This document shows positions 47,901 to 61,229 of a DNA stretch of 64,000 bases, one piece after another (the first letter of the stretch is position 1; each line of letters opens with the position of its first letter). Location: the NCBI GenBank assembly GCA_950295325.1, contig OX485806.1:27838001-27902000 (forward strand), read 5' to 3'. A program made the position numbers and the translations under genes. Below the pieces are notes generated by a model. That model worked only from the letters and a program-made list of their open reading frames with translations, did no database searches and was not told the DNA's origin. Source of the stretch: Polytrichum commune. Lineage: Eukaryota > Streptophyta > Polytrichopsida > Polytrichales > Polytrichaceae.

Positions 47901-50900
47901 ATGATTTTGACTAATGGAGTAGAATTCCATCAAAAATTACAATTGACTAGATACATGTTCCCTGCATTCATCACAGTTGATGGCATACTCTACACATTTT
48001 GAGTCTTACCCCTCAGTGCACAGTGATACATAAAGCACACCAGATTCTCCTGACACTAGCAAAGAATGGGTAAGGAAATGGAAACACACCCTTTGGAAGC
48101 TGCCAACTCAAAAAGAGCTCCCGGGCTTGCTCTCCAGTAATCTTCCCATCATGATCAGTATCCACCCTGCTAAACACACGAGTGTAGCGCTGGACATCTT
48201 GTGGAGTCATCCGTGGCCATTGAGGAGTCAATCCAGGACCTGAGAGTGGCCGGGGACCAAATCTAGATCCTGAATCCTGAGGCATCAGTGAAGAGGTCTG
48301 CGAAACTCCTGATGGTTTAGAAAAGGTTGAAGAAGAGGGAATTGTTGTGGGAGCTAGAGCCAAAGGGTCAACAGGACCTGTCCTGCGTGATTGAAGCATA
48401 TAACATGATTAGGATAGCCATGAAATTTGATTCAAGAGCAAAGCTGCCAAGCATCCACACACAGTATCCAATATCAATGAACACCTGAGAGGATAACAAA
48501 TGTCTTTGTTTGATAGACAATTAAAATAAAATACCTATGAGCCTACCAATTACAAGGCAAGGCCCGTACAGGGATATCAAATGGATTGAATTCTATAAAG
48601 CCTTGGAATCTAAAATATGAATTTGAACACCCAGATGTACTAGGATTTCATTAAGATTGATCTTAAGTTGAGAACCTGAAAGAGTCTCCAAAGGCTTGTA
48701 ATTCAGGAGTAGACTTTGACTTTGATGGAGGACCAGCTCCTGCAGGCCTTGCGGGTGGAGCTGCTGCATAAAGATCCCCACTACTGAACGACCCTGCAGT
48801 TTTCATACTTCCATTTCCGGATACTGTTAACCCATAACAACACCACATACACATGTAAGAGGGGGGTACATAGAAGCAAGACAAAAAGGTCAATGATGAG
48901 ATCCTACAGTAGCAGGAGACCCACAAATAGCAAAAATCCTATGACTACCTCTGAGATGATACAAGCTTGGCAAAAATCCAGAGCTTGGAAAGTAGCATAT
49001 CATATATACTAAGCACAGAAAATAATATCACAGGGCATTCTTGGCAGAAAATACATCCACTGACATTAAGTGCTGTGGGCATCATCAAGTTAGATGTGCT
49101 CCAACTCCTCCAAAATCAAGACCCTTCAATTGTGAGAAATTGAACTGAAACATTGCCACTATACTACCGCCCACCCCTTTCCATACCTGTCTGGACACCA
49201 GGCCCACCCATTGAGTTTGGCAAAGAAGTTGCTGTAGACAAGACATTCCCAGGAGCAGTCGGCATTGGTAATCCTGAACCAGGAGTAGACTGAAAAGCTG
49301 CACCAGGAGTAGACTGATAAGCTGAACCAGGAGTAGACTGGAAAGCTGAACCAGGAGTAGACTGGAAAGCAGAACCAGGATTAGACTGGAAAGAAGATCC
49401 AGTTGACAAACTCGTGGAGCTTGCCAGCTGTGAAGCTTGAGAGGGTTGCCATGAAGAATTTGCACCAAAGAGACCCCCCAAAGACGGTCTGGCCTGTGGT
49501 CCCCCGGATCCAGCAGCAGGCAGACCTGGCCTGGGAGGCTGCTGCTGCATAGTGATAGGACCCTGAGGTCTACTTCCAACCGAAGAAAACCGGCCTTGAG
49601 GTTGAGTGTGTGGTATGTTACCTCCTTGCGATGAGAATTGTTGCATACCGGGGCCTCCAAACACTCCCTGTGTACTAGGCTGTTGACCAACACCACCTTG
49701 AGCAGAGAATTGCTGGGCATTGGCCCCCTGAGCAGGAAACTGTTGGCCATAATTTCCCTGAGAGGATATCGGTCGAGGAGGCTGAGCAGCGGGTGTCTGC
49801 CCCAAGTTTGATGGGGGTGGTGCTGGTGTGTTAATACGAGGAGGAGGAATCTGTGCAGCTGCTGGACCAGTTAAGGCTGCCTTTACAAGCTCTGGAGTCA
49901 GCTCTCTGCCTGTCTGTGCTACTGTCACAAGCTTCAAGGCATTGTAAAACTCTTGCCGCGAAAGAAACCCAGAGCGGCTTTGATCTGAAAATTGCCAAAT
50001 CTGGAAAGAAAACAAGGAAAAATGAACATGAGAGTCACATTCACAAGGTCAAACGTGACAAACCTAAAGCATGCTCAATACAAAACTTCTGATGAAGTAT
50101 TTGATGATCGATAATCACCACCTCTATGCTTTTTAACACAAAACCACAAGGAGTTTGGCATCGTACGAAACCGATAAATCTTCCAACTGTAAGGGGATGT
50201 CACGTTTGTCAAATTAAATATTAATCTGACGGTACTCTAGACACGAGGATGAACTTAAGTTGACTATAAAAGTGCCCACTAGAGTGTTCCAGCTGGAGAC
50301 ATCACTGAACATAGTTTAAAAGCAGATCAGTTCTCGTACACATCCTGGTCAGAAAATATCGGTACTACATTCGACGGATAAGTACAAACTTCCAACTGAC
50401 AATTCGCCACTTTTTCTCATTTTTTCCGAGAGAATTTTCCTACTCAAAGAGCCTCATTACTGTCAGTGTGACCTAATCTGGGAAGCAAGTTCCAAAAATT
50501 ACTTAGCCCTTCCATTCTTCCTCCCATAATTCTACCTTTCAATACCCAATTGCTCCATGCCCCTTATAGTATTCTTCGATCGTCAACACTTTGAGAGATT
50601 TTTTATGATTTTCTCCAGACACCTCTGTTGATGCTCCATCGTACTCAGAGCTCATGGACTGAACAGTGCACTCTGAATCTTCCATTCTGATGCACAACTC
50701 AATGCATCTCCCAAAATTGAGATGGTCACATTTTCCCAACTACACCCGGTACCATTTCTCTAAACGAGAGTATGCGATTACCCAGTTCTCAAAATATATG
50801 AAATGATTAAAGATCGCTCAAATCAGCACAGAAACTCGAACACTTGCCTTTGCTAGAGTGACCTGAGGCAGACCAGCGCCTTGAAAGAATCCAACTGCTT

Positions 50901-50976
50901 CCTGGCCACTAATACGACCATCGTGGTCTAGATCCGCTCGTCGAAAGTACGCATCGAACACATCCGCATTCGCCAT
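41930..50976 (-). CDS. EH1: EH-domain endocytic adaptor (EH1/Pan1-like), 17 exons
   Basis: Exons from the ATG: 50976-50848, 50000-49187, 48823-48676, 48382-48090, 47732-47499, 46577-46333, 46140-46066, 45896-45825, 45499-45401, 45242-45171, 44817-44703, 44594-44526, 44164-43831, 43488-43408, 43233-43092, 42727-42337, 42111-41930. Phases agree throughout, giving 1164 aa (Arabidopsis EH1 is about 1020). It is a membrane-associated subunit of the plant endocytic TPLATE complex by family. Two EH domains: residues about 1-95 (EF loop DLDHDGRISGQE) and about 422-520 (DTDHDGKITGEQ and DQDGDSMLSVRE). EH domains bind NPF-type partners and anionic lipids. A Gln/Pro-rich linker separates them. Coiled coil about 622-765; acidic WxxD segment (AAWNEDWSKFEEEG); Ser/Phe-rich tail with SRFDSFNS and FLRFDSFG. 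Exon 1 ends in a GC donor. Confidence 0.93.
49265..49405 (-). repeat. 24-bp minisatellite in the EH gene coding exon 2
   Basis: Five in-frame copies encode the 8-residue unit GSAFQSTP, with variants SNP, GSAY and GAA. Frame is kept, so copy number can vary without breaking the protein. It lengthens the linker between the two EH domains. Confidence 0.88.
50846..50848 (-). other. GC-AG splice donor of EH gene intron 1
   Basis: The first exon ends GCAAAG|GCAAGTG, the extended consensus for a GC donor. Joining to TTCCAG|ATTTGG at 50000 gives LAK-IWQFSDQ, matching the LAQ-IWSLSD of Arabidopsis EH1. No GT donor nearby keeps frame. Confidence 0.75.
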
Positions 50977-52665
50977 TTCCGCAGCTCTTCTTACAGGTCG
51001 ATTTATTTCCTTGCCTATTCAATCGCTCAGATTCACCATTTGGAACCCTAGCTAGCTAACTACAAATGCATATTAGCTCCTTGAGAGAACCAACCGTTAT
51101 CCTCGTGTTCCGTCGTGCATGCAAAAGTATTCCCTCATGCTCGTGATCCGATGCGTCGATGACAGTGTTTCCAGATGCTTCTTCACTTATGTCACTCGAT
51201 GCTGCCACTGTTCGTGTGCTCATCCAAACGCAAATGCAAACCCTAACTGCAAATCTGGAGCCAATCTGAATCCTCACTGCGTGGAAAAGCGCATGCCGTA
51301 GCTCAGAATGAAGCTAAATTTTCAAAAGGAAGGAAAAATGAGCGGAGGCATCAAATGAGACAGAATCGAAGCAGTGATCAAGTGCGAGAAGGAGCCCGGA
51401 GCGGGCGTTGCATCGCCATAGCCGGAGGGTCCTCTGCAAAAGAACTCCGGAGGGGTGTCTGCCATGCTAAGGGATCCTGGATCTATACAAAAGCTAGATT
51501 CACGCTGTAGAATCTACCAAATATACACATTATTCTAGATGGTGTTCTGGACTGCAAAACCTGGTGAACGGTGCGTCTCTGCTATTATTGACCCCGTGAG
51601 GAAGATGTTGTTCCCACGTTCCCATCTACCGAGTCGTAATTCTCCGTAATGATTGATTTTTAAAGAACATTCAACGGAGACGTAGATCTGAGGGACCCTA
51701 GCCGTAGATCCTGGTTCGAATGACGTTCTAGCCGTTCCTCGTGGATTGGGAACCAAATTATATGAAAATGAGTGTGTATCGGGAATTGGACTCGTCTCCT
51801 GCCTATCTGGTTCTACAAGTGTATACATATATTGAATTCCTTAATATTGAATGCCACGTGTCGTTCTTGGATTAGTTGGGACCTTGTATTTATTCACATG
51901 GAAAGTATTGAATCCAACACTAGCCGCCCACTAGGCGCTTACTTAGGTTAATCCAAATATTTTGGGGCCGGGTTCTTCACGTCACCTTGATAGGAAGCTT
52001 CCCCTTAAGTTACATATGGGCCTTCGTGATGACTAGGTATGTGTGTAACTTGATGGCATCCATCAACCCCGGTTTTCCTTTTTGCAAGGGACATAATCCC
52101 CGATAGAAATGTGATTGTGTTGATTTATGAATTGGTCGAATGGGCCTAGTGTAAAGTGTGTGGGGGTGGGGAGCCGTGGACCATGAGGACAACATATATG
52201 AAGTTCCACAAAATGACGTAAAATTTACACATAACCTATATGTAAATACATTGTCATACGCAAAGGTAGTGTGAGTTTTTTCTTTGAGGTTGGTTAGGGT
52301 TTATGAATAGCCAAGAACACTCTTTGATATTACCTAGTCATTTGATGTCATGTAGACTCCTTCTAGTAGGTTTCGTGTCATTCTAATTTATTCTTGGCCA
52401 CTTTGTGTATTTTGTTGTTGTGAGAGTGTAATGAATCGGTCGCAATTTTCTTCTCCAAATGCAACTCAATGCACGAAGTATAAGGAGGACTTATGACATG
52501 TGTACAAGAAAGCTATTAGGCCATGGCTCTTGAGAATTTATGAATTTGCATTATTGTGTAGTAATAAATGAAGGTCGTCTCTCCTATCTAGTCATCTCAT
52601 TTTTTTTGGTGGAGTTTTCCTCCACCATAGTTGCAAATAGGTGAAGTGTTGTATAACTTTTTTTA
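50977..52665. other. EH gene 5' flank and spacer
   Basis: Contains the EH gene promoter side and further AT-rich DNA. No TATA box, exon or repeat family stands out. Confidence 0.5.
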
Positions 52666-53250
52666 TTGGATTACAATGGAACATTATTCACCAAATGTAC
52701 ATTATTTAGAGTCTCAAAGATGGAGCCAAATTTCTCCATAGATGATGTCCAAATTTCTTTGAGAGCATCAAATGTTGGCAGCAATCATCCATTTTTGCCC
52801 TTTGAGCATGATTCTCAATCTTCATGTACGATATTACCTTGTAGTGACAATGATCTGCAATTTGTTGGAGAGAATATTTCAAGAACTACAACATGGTCTA
52901 AAATGTTAAGTGGGCCACAAAGAAAAATGGCCATGGATATGAAGGTAGAGGAAGCATAAAATGTGGCATTGAAGAAACGTGGGAGGCCAATAAGTGAAGG
53001 AAGACAACAACCAAAAGAACACAAGGCAAGCACACCAAGAAGAAGGTTCAAGAAATAAAAGCAATGGAAGAATATCTAGATGGATCAAATTCAAACGGTG
53101 AGAAAGGATATGGTATTAGGGGAGGGATTATGAGGTGGAGACATTAATTGCTATTAGAGGGGGGATGGACAAAGAATTTGCAAAAGTTGCAAATAAACAA
53201 GGTAATCATGCAAAACTTGAATTGATAGTTGAGGCCATCAAGGGCCTTTG
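52666..53250 (+). pseudogene. Remnant of a trihelix-like / AT-hook gene
   Basis: A plus-strand frame carries LKKRGRPISEGRQ (AT-hook-like) and, further on, a segment like the start of a trihelix (Myb-like) domain: VETLIAIRGGMDKEFAKVAN. Frames are interrupted by stops (for example TAA at 52957) and shifts between these parts, and no splice sites mend them. It could be a dead transcription-factor copy or a transposon-linked DNA-binding gene. Assignment rests on short motifs only. Confidence 0.35.
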
Positions 53251-53279
53251 AACAAAGCTACGAACACATAAAAATTTTA

Positions 53280-53299
53280 TGAGAGAGAGAGAGAGAGAG
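53280..53299. repeat. (GA)n microsatellite
   Basis: About ten uninterrupted GA units. Confidence 0.95.
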
Positions 53300-55714
53300 A
53301 CGAAGGTAATATCAAGGAGTTAAATGCCCATTCTTAGATCTAATTAAAGATGGTGAGGTATTGGACATGGTCCTGTTTGGATTTACACTAAGGGCTAGTG
53401 ACCTCTGAAAGACTTTGGGTTATAGTACATGGACTTCTTTATGGTCTCATCTAAAAAGTGGAGTACTATGGTCATTTAAGAGCCATGGTGTAAGGCCTTT
53501 GGTGTAATTAAGCCCAAAAGTCACTTCACACATAAGACAAGGTTTTGACCACAAATTTCCAAGACTGCAAAAAAAACTTTTGAAGAAAAAGCTCAAACTC
53601 TTTGTAGTGGGGTGGGGGGTCAAGTGTACAATGAAGTCATGTATTATACATTGATTATAATAAACATTGTGGATAGGTATATAGTGTGTGTTTATACTAT
53701 GGGTGGTTGTAAAGTGTGGCCCACTATTACGTCAAAGGGAATAGTGGGCATCTCCAAATTATAATACATTTAAAGAACAAAATAAAAACTCGACCTAAAT
53801 ATTTAGAGTGTTTTAATATACAATGGATAGCATTTTCTACTTTCAAATGAACTCTATCAACCCTAAAACATTCTTTGAAGTGATTGCTTTAGAAAAAACT
53901 AATATATATTTTTATTCCATATGACTCTAGGTAAGTGTAAAAACTAAGTAATTATCAAGACAACACGCTATTTACATTCACGCACACAAAAATAAGATCA
54001 TAGTATCTACTAAAGGCCACTTTACACTAGGTCTTGAGGGTCCTTGACCCGTGATATACAAATTATGTGATTGCCAAGAAGTCAGAGACGGTTCAAGTGC
54101 ACTTTATGTTGTATTTTGAAGGCTTGAGGGACCAAAGAAATTTGAATGAAAGAAAATCTACATGGCTTCCTACATGGCAGCAAGTCTATAATGTTCCATG
54201 GTCTACCAGATATTGCATTAGGGTTGTCAACAAGAGGTGGACCTACTGCAAAACTAGGGGCCATGGCAATCAATTAAATTGCCATACACTCTTAAAATTT
54301 TATATTTCCATGGTGGGATCCAAATCCAAACATAATGTTGCAATCCCTCAACATGGTCCACTTTTACTTACATTAATTTTGTACATCCATCAATTAACAA
54401 TTGGATTTTTGTTTCCCACATCACAACCTTTGGATAATTTCTAAGGTTCCTTAGATTTTCATGATCATGACTCTTCACGTGTGTAAATAACAACCTTCGG
54501 GAGGTTGTACAATTCCAAAATACCATAAAAACATGTGAGCTTCTCATTACCTCTTTGAATTGAGTCCTACCAATGTTACCAAAGTAAAGAAGGTCTAGTG
54601 AAAACTGACCCCCATGAGGTTTGTTGTTGACTATTCTCAGGTGGAGTCTTTCAAACTAATTTGGGGTCTTTGGTTCTAATTTTGGAGGAAATTTATAGTA
54701 AAAAGATAATTCCAAGTTATACAAAAGTTGATTACGTTTTCACCTTGAGTAATTTTGTTAGGACCTCAACTCAAATAGCAAGACATCTAACCCTATGCCC
54801 ATGTAACAACCAATGGTGTGCATGTATCTAGGTTCAACATGGATACTGGTAAGATTATGTGTACATTTATAAATCATGTAACGTCATAATTGATATTGAG
54901 TCATTTGAAATTAACACATATACCGTTACAAAATTCAACGATGTCACCTATACACCATGACATTCTTTAGCAAGATCACCATGTTAATTTCTTGGAGATC
55001 AAGATAGATAAAATGTTAACAAATTTTAGAATGAATAGGGGCAGATGCTAGACAATTGGTTTAAATTTGCAATCTACTGTGAGTGAGGACCATGTTTAAT
55101 TGTGACAAATGAGTTTGAAGAATGTCATGCAATTTTGAACATTTAATGAGTGTTCTTAACATCATAACACATCCAACAACAAATTTTACAAAAGTTATTT
55201 GTAAAGTGTATGAATCACATAGCATTACTTAGGCTATAGCACATGATCCCTTTTCTACATGGGGAAGGCTACTAGCCCCCATGAATCCAACAAAGTTTAT
55301 TCTACCAAATAATGAGAAAAATATAATTTTATCATATTACAAATTGTGAAGTTGCAACCAACACAATTGGTTTTAGCCCCACATGAAACACAAACATCCC
55401 AATTGGCTCAATTGGCTTGATTTTGTATACTTTGAAATTTATAAATTTTGTTAACCAAGGAGGGGAATGGCCCAATTGGCAGTTCGCCCTTGTAAAATGA
55501 ATATGACTCAAGTTAAATACTATTCAATCTACAAGGGTGGCCCAACATAAAAGGGTATAATTCTCTTTAGATTCCCAATATTTTTGACACTAGAATCACA
55601 ACACCCTAATGCAAATATTGTTATGCAAACTCTTGAGTTGGTTCATCTTTTAAGTAGAGACTTTATGGATTCTCCATTATCACTTTATGGAACAAGTAGC
55701 CCCACTAAATATGA
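53300..55714. other. Gene-poor AT-rich stretch
   Basis: An open frame at 54067-54444 has no recognisable domain or splice context. I see nothing else to support. Confidence 0.45.
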
Positions 55715-55918
55715 TATTTGGTGTCACTTACTATTCAGATTTACACATTCCTTATATCTTTTTATTATTGTTGTAAATCTTTACCAAGTAAAGATGTTAG
55801 TGTTCTATAAATGTCCAAACAACCAATTAGACCTTTGTTGGTAAACAATGAGATGTACAATAAACAATTATAGTGTTGCGTAATTTTAAATAGTAAGTGA
55901 TATTTAATATAGTTGCAA
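55715..55918. mobile_element. MITE family A, copy 2
   Basis: Ends TATTTGGTGTCACTTACTAT and AAATAGTAAGTGATATTTAA are inverted matches; the interior ATAAATGTCCAAACAACCAA matches copies 1 and 3. It is more diverged than copy 1. A left-end piece of the same family lies at about 56310-56400. Confidence 0.75.
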
Positions 55919-57000
55919 GAGTGTTTTGCCTTTTTATTATCCTACACACATGACCAATTTTGCTTGGTGTCCCACTAATGCCAAACTTTAGCTTGTTTAG
56001 AGACCACTTGGAATGAACAACCACTTACAATTGGACTTCACTTGAAGAACGAGAAGCTAACACTAACACTTCCAAATGACATACGTGGTTGGTTTTGATT
56101 GGTTGCCAAACTTTTGGCTCATTCTAAATACCATCACTAAATCTCTTCCCACAAGCCAAAGCAATAAGTCTTATCCCCGTCAAACGTAAAGTTGGTAAGT
56201 TGAACAACTCAATGTTGCAAATGCTTTAACCTAATACCAAATATAACAATGATTGTAAATGAATGGAAAGAAATGACCATTACATTTTTTGAGTCTAATT
56301 AGTGTGGGTTACCATTTGGAGTTACATGTTGCTATAACTTTTTACCAACATTGTTATTTTTTAACCAACTAAGTTATACCATATTCTTCAATGTGCATAC
56401 TAACTACACTAAATATGATATTTGGTGTCACCAATTCTAAATATCTTCCTCAATATTGATTGTAAATCGCGTTCCTTGAACACCTCACATGTTCCTTCCA
56501 AATAGCACACTCCCATTTCTCATCACTAGCAACATGCTCTACCACACTCAAACAATTCTACTCCCCATTTCCTAGGGGATGTAGTATTCGGATCAATAGG
56601 AACAACATTCCAACACAAATGGCAAGGTAATGGATATGCCCACCCACATACGGAAAACGAAGCTTAACAAACCTTCCACTGGGCACACCTTTCAACCAAA
56701 AATAACCCAAACTTTGTTACAATACTAGTAACACCAAATCAAAATTGGTATCACAACCTTAATTCCTACGATAGATCCTCCCATATTCGCATGTCATCAC
56801 ACACTTCAAAGTTGACACCATCGCCTACGATGAACCAACAATCCCACTAGAATTACGAATTGAACCTACAACAAAAAGTTGTGCCATCCATATACTATGC
56901 ATACACCATAAAAACACAACCATTGGATTAGAAGAATATACCCAACGGATGAGTGCCATTGCTAACACTTTATAAATCTCCGCAATGTTCACCCAAACCA
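55919..57000. other. Spacer, possibly the 5' part of a decayed LINE
   Basis: C/A-rich, T/G-poor plus strand like the LINE remnant that follows, but no motif is readable. It also contains the MITE A end piece near 56310-56400. Confidence 0.35.
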
Positions 57001-57123
57001 CATCATCTACACCAATGGACACCCTAGTAAATTGTAGTACAAAATGGTCTAAACTCACATACCCCCCCCCCCACCACCAATCACTCAAACCTTAGATACC
57101 CCATTGATTACCAATTTAGTACA

Positions 57124-58240
57124 ATGCCTACCCCTCAAATACTCCCCACAATTCTACTACTACACATACGGGTCATTCAAACCACCTATAGAAACAACTC
57201 GTGGACATTGCAAACATCGCAAACATGCTTTGGCATCATAGTCCCATCAAAGACCCAAAAATCACAAAAAGATTACCAAGGCTACAAAACATACTACAAG
57301 CATAAATGATGGCCATACACCACACCCTCCAACTCCTCACCACCACATACCGTGACGAACCAACCCATAACTTCACGTATTGCCTCAATGTCCTGTATTT
57401 ACTAAAGACCCATATCAAACACCCCATTATGCATAACAATCATTCATATAAAAATATCCTTGAATTTATGATCAAAATTTTACACTCCCGCACACAAACC
57501 ACGACACTCCACAAAGTCAAAGCCCACGCTAATATCAATGGCAATGAACAAGCGGACGCGCTAGCCAAATGGGGATGTGAACTATACCATAGAGATGCGG
57601 CAACACCATATGAACGTGCACATTCTACACCTTACTACCTCCAAGAAGATTGGTGACACTCAATGCAAGAGACACCATATAAAGGTCCCATCAGACACCT
57701 TGGAAAACACGTCTTCAAATATGACAAAAGACATAACTTAGCAGTTATATCAAACCAAACACATTAATTATACAAATGGCTTGAAAATGATGATATTGAC
57801 AAAGTATTATCAAATGATTTTTGGACAAACCCCACTATTAAGGATAAACAAAAAAAACACTAAACCCTAAACCCAAATTCCAAATTGGATAGTATGTGGG
57901 TCCTGCCCGAAAGCACCTTTTCTTTGGTAGAGAAGCCTGCCCATTGAAAACATGCCCTATCTACATCTCACTAGATGTAGATACATTATTACATATACTA
58001 CTTAAATACAAACAACAACACATCCATGCACTAATAACAAAAAGGCATGACAAAAATGTATGGGAAATACATAAACTTATCACATCAAATAAAATATCAA
58101 TACATTACACACTTATGAATGTAGGAACGTATAATGGACTACCTCAAGAAAACATAGTACCAACATGGCTATTGTCGTGCACGTGTGGTGCCCAAAGATG
58201 CCAATGTAACGTTAGGTTTAAACCCGACATATTGTGAGTC
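57124..58240 (+). mobile_element. LINE 3' fragment with RNase H domain
   Basis: 57306-57656 encodes an RNase H-like stretch with AIHHTLQLL, YCLNVLYLLK and HKVKAHANINGNEQADALAK, the His/Asp end of the domain as in RNase H-bearing non-LTR retrotransposons. The usual DS before the second helix is CL. 57896-58237 encodes a Cys-containing tail (ACPLKTCP, DTLLHILLKY) like a LINE C-terminus. Stops and shifts separate the parts (for example the TGA after 57653), so it is dead. An AC-rich tract follows at 58255-58275. Confidence 0.6.
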
Positions 58241-58844
58241 ATAGGCCACCATACACCCCCCCACACACACACACACCAGAAGCCCTACACCAAAACTCAC
58301 CATACAATTTATAGAATATACATATTATAATGATAGATTTGTTGCAAAAACCCTCCATAGGAAAACTACAAAATATCAACCGCTCATCAACAACATCACA
58401 ACAAGACGATGAAATGTAGTCTCATTGATGAAAAGTTTGGAAACAAATCTTAAACTCCCTATTATAAAAATCAACAATACATTCAAACAAATCAACATAA
58501 TCGCCTCACAATATGCACATTCTATACTAGTCCATAAACGAAGACTAAGAACCGACAACATGTTACATACCTCCAAAATCTAACCTATATATGTAATTCC
58601 ACTACACCTTACTCTCTAAGTGGTACTACGTTATTGGATGGTTTTTTTTAATGACAGTTACATGCTACCGGTTACTGTTAATGGCTATTTGTTATTAAAT
58701 GTAATGTCTACTCTCTGCAAGTGGTGAAGTAGTTTCACATATAGCGTCATTGTCCTTAGAATGTGACCAAGGATGGTTTACGAACATATACTCTATTCAC
58801 TCCGGCTTCCTTCGGAGATTGGAGTTCTTCTTTGTAAACCATTG

Positions 58845-59160
58845 TATAGTGTCACCAACACTAAGTGTTAACCCACCCTTATTTATCATACCTTGTAATT
58901 TTTTTTGGGGGGGGGGGGGGATTATAGATTTACAGTGTTGCAATTACTGTCAATTACCAAGTGATATTCATCCAAATTTAAACCATCCATGACAACATTT
59001 CATCACAACTTGCTGACAAGAGAAGGTGGGGTTTGGGCCAATGGTTAAACTCATCCATCGTCCATGACATTATTTGCTCACTTATTCATAAGAAGTGTCA
59101 TCCGAAAAATAACCATAGTGATATTATATGCCATATGAAACTAAATATCGTATTTAGTGG
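58845..59160. mobile_element. MITE family B, copy 2
   Basis: Inverted orientation relative to copy 1. Matching blocks are TAGTGTCACCAACACTAAGTG, TCATCCATCGTCCATGACA and TTATTCATAAGAAGTGTCAT. A G tract of about 13 lies near 58908. Confidence 0.7.
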
Positions 59161-59335
59161 AGTAGATCTCGACCAATTCTACCCCAAAAAAACTCCCAGA
59201 CACTGGAGGTTGTTCGGGGGTCGAGGTTCAATGATTGTAGATTAACTCTAATCATTATTCTAAGTTACACATAGCTTCTACTTTCCATACACTAGCTTAG
59301 TCATCAGCCACTCTAAAGGAAGTCAACATAAGTTT

Positions 59336-60418
59336 ATTAGGGCCACTTCAAAGTTCACACTATGGCCGTCCAAGTCAAGAGGCCGTGGGATTGAATGGCC
59401 AAACTTTGTTGAGAGTCCAAAGAAATGGGCTGAAAATAGTCAATCAAATATAGGAATTGGAGCCTTCAACCAGGCATAGTGTGAAGCCTCCAAAGGCCAA
59501 GCCCAAAGTCCAAACCTCTGGCCATGAACTCACACGGCCTCTCGACTTGGACGGCCATAGTGTGAGGGTGCTGCACACTATGGCCAAAAGTCGAGAGGCC
59601 GTCGATTTTCACCAATCATATTGCAAGAAACCAAGAGTTCGGCCTCTCGACCCTTCACACTAAGGCCAAAGTTCAAAGGTTGTTGTAATTTTAAATGATT
59701 ACTTTTTGACATGGCGACAAACTCTCGAAGGAAGTTTGGGTCGGACGGGAATGGAAACCCAAACTATGGTTGAGAGGTTGTCAATATTCTTTCATTAAAA
59801 AATCAATCATTGACAAGATCATGGCCATTAGATTAGAGAGGTTGTTTTAGGCAAGGAATAAAGTGGAATGTTCCTTTGGGTTTAGACTTTGGGCGTGGCC
59901 TTTGGAGGCTTCACACTATGCTTGGTTGAAGGCTTCACTTGCTATATTTTGTTGGTTTTTCAGCCCATTTCTTTGGACTCTCAACAAAGTTTGGCCACTC
60001 AATCCCACGGCCTCTCAACTTGGACAATCATAGTCTGAAGTGGCCCTGAAGCCTCCAAAGGCCAAGCCCAAAGTCCAAAAGAAGAAGGACCATCCCACTT
60101 TATTCCATGTCCAAAACAACACCTCTAATCTAACAGCCAAGATCTTGTTAGTTTTTGATTTTTGTATGAAAAAAAAATCGACGGCCTCTCAACCATAGTT
60201 TGGGTTTCCATTCATGTCCGATCCAAACTTCCTTTGAGAGTCCATCGCCTTGATAATTTTTATTTTTTTTGCCATGTAAGCATGTTGGAGAGTGATGGCC
60301 TTTGGACTTTGGCCTCTAGTGTGAAGGGTCGAGAGGCCGCCTTCTTGGTTTCTTGTAATATGATTGGTGGAAATCAACAGCCTCTTGACCTTCGGCCATA
60401 GTGTGAAGCCACCCTTAG
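59336..60418. mobile_element. Large fold-back element with nested inverted repeats
   Basis: Outer ends are GGGCCACTTCAAAGTTCACA CTATGGCC and, inverted, CGGCCATAGTGTGAAGCCACCC. Inside, 59380-59480 (CAAACTTTGTTGAGAGTCCA) and 59890-60010 are inverted copies, as are 59560-59760 and 60180-60400 (GTCGAGAGGCC blocks). About 1.08 kb with no open frame of note; the modules look duplicated and inverted more than once. Confidence 0.65.
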
Positions 60419-61215
60419 TACCTACGGATATTCTACAAGATTATTTAGAATACAAAGCATGTAGATTTGAGGTAGACTTTTGAAGCTCTTTTGAGTATGT
60501 TGTGCACACAGTTTTGAACTTGAACATGTAAACTTTGGATTATTTATCACAACACTTTACCTAAATGTAAAGAGGGTAAAACCGTACTAGATTGATAATT
60601 GAGGTTAAAACTTTCTACTTCGAGGAGGCAAACCTATATGGGAAAGTACCAAACGAGGGAAGATTGTTAAACAAAGATTTTCCTTGAAGGATGGTCCTGC
60701 CCACCCTCTCGGGATTTGAAGGATACACAAATATGCACGAAAATGAAATGGCCTCTAAATAAAAGGATGTATTAAGAAGTGACTAAGCTTGAAAGTAAGC
60801 ATAAAATTGCTCAAGAAATGTGTGTGTGTCTTTCCCTGGGGATGTTAGATTTATTCGTAAATTTTGTAACCATGTAGTGGCTTGGAATCAAATAGTAAGA
60901 CCATGTGTAATCCCCCGTTGGTGAGTTAGAATGTTGCAAACAATAGTCGCAATCTTTGTGTGAGAAATTTTAATATAGACCCTTGACCTTTTATCATGAA
61001 TAGTTGTTTGTAGAATCAATATGGGGGGGGGGGGACCACTGAAGTGAAATGAAAGCAAATGTGTTTCAAAGTCCAAGAAGCTAGAAAGCTTATGGGACTA
61101 AAAGTACATCAATGTGTCGTCAATAAAGGTTGATTCCCTATAGTAATAGAGTGCAATGGGCCTTGAAAAAATATATAGGGTGATATCAACTTGATGGTCC
61201 GGTTGGAAGAAAGAC
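60419..61215. other. Spacer with one dispersed repeat piece
   Basis: The segment around 61070-61125 matches the GH3 3' flank near 29540. A G tract lies at about 61023. No gene is seen. Confidence 0.5.
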
Positions 61216-61229
61216 TCAAGACTACGTAG

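Noticed and set aside
54067-54444. 125-codon plus-strand frame
   Set aside because: No similarity recognised and surrounded by stops; consistent with chance in AT-rich DNA.
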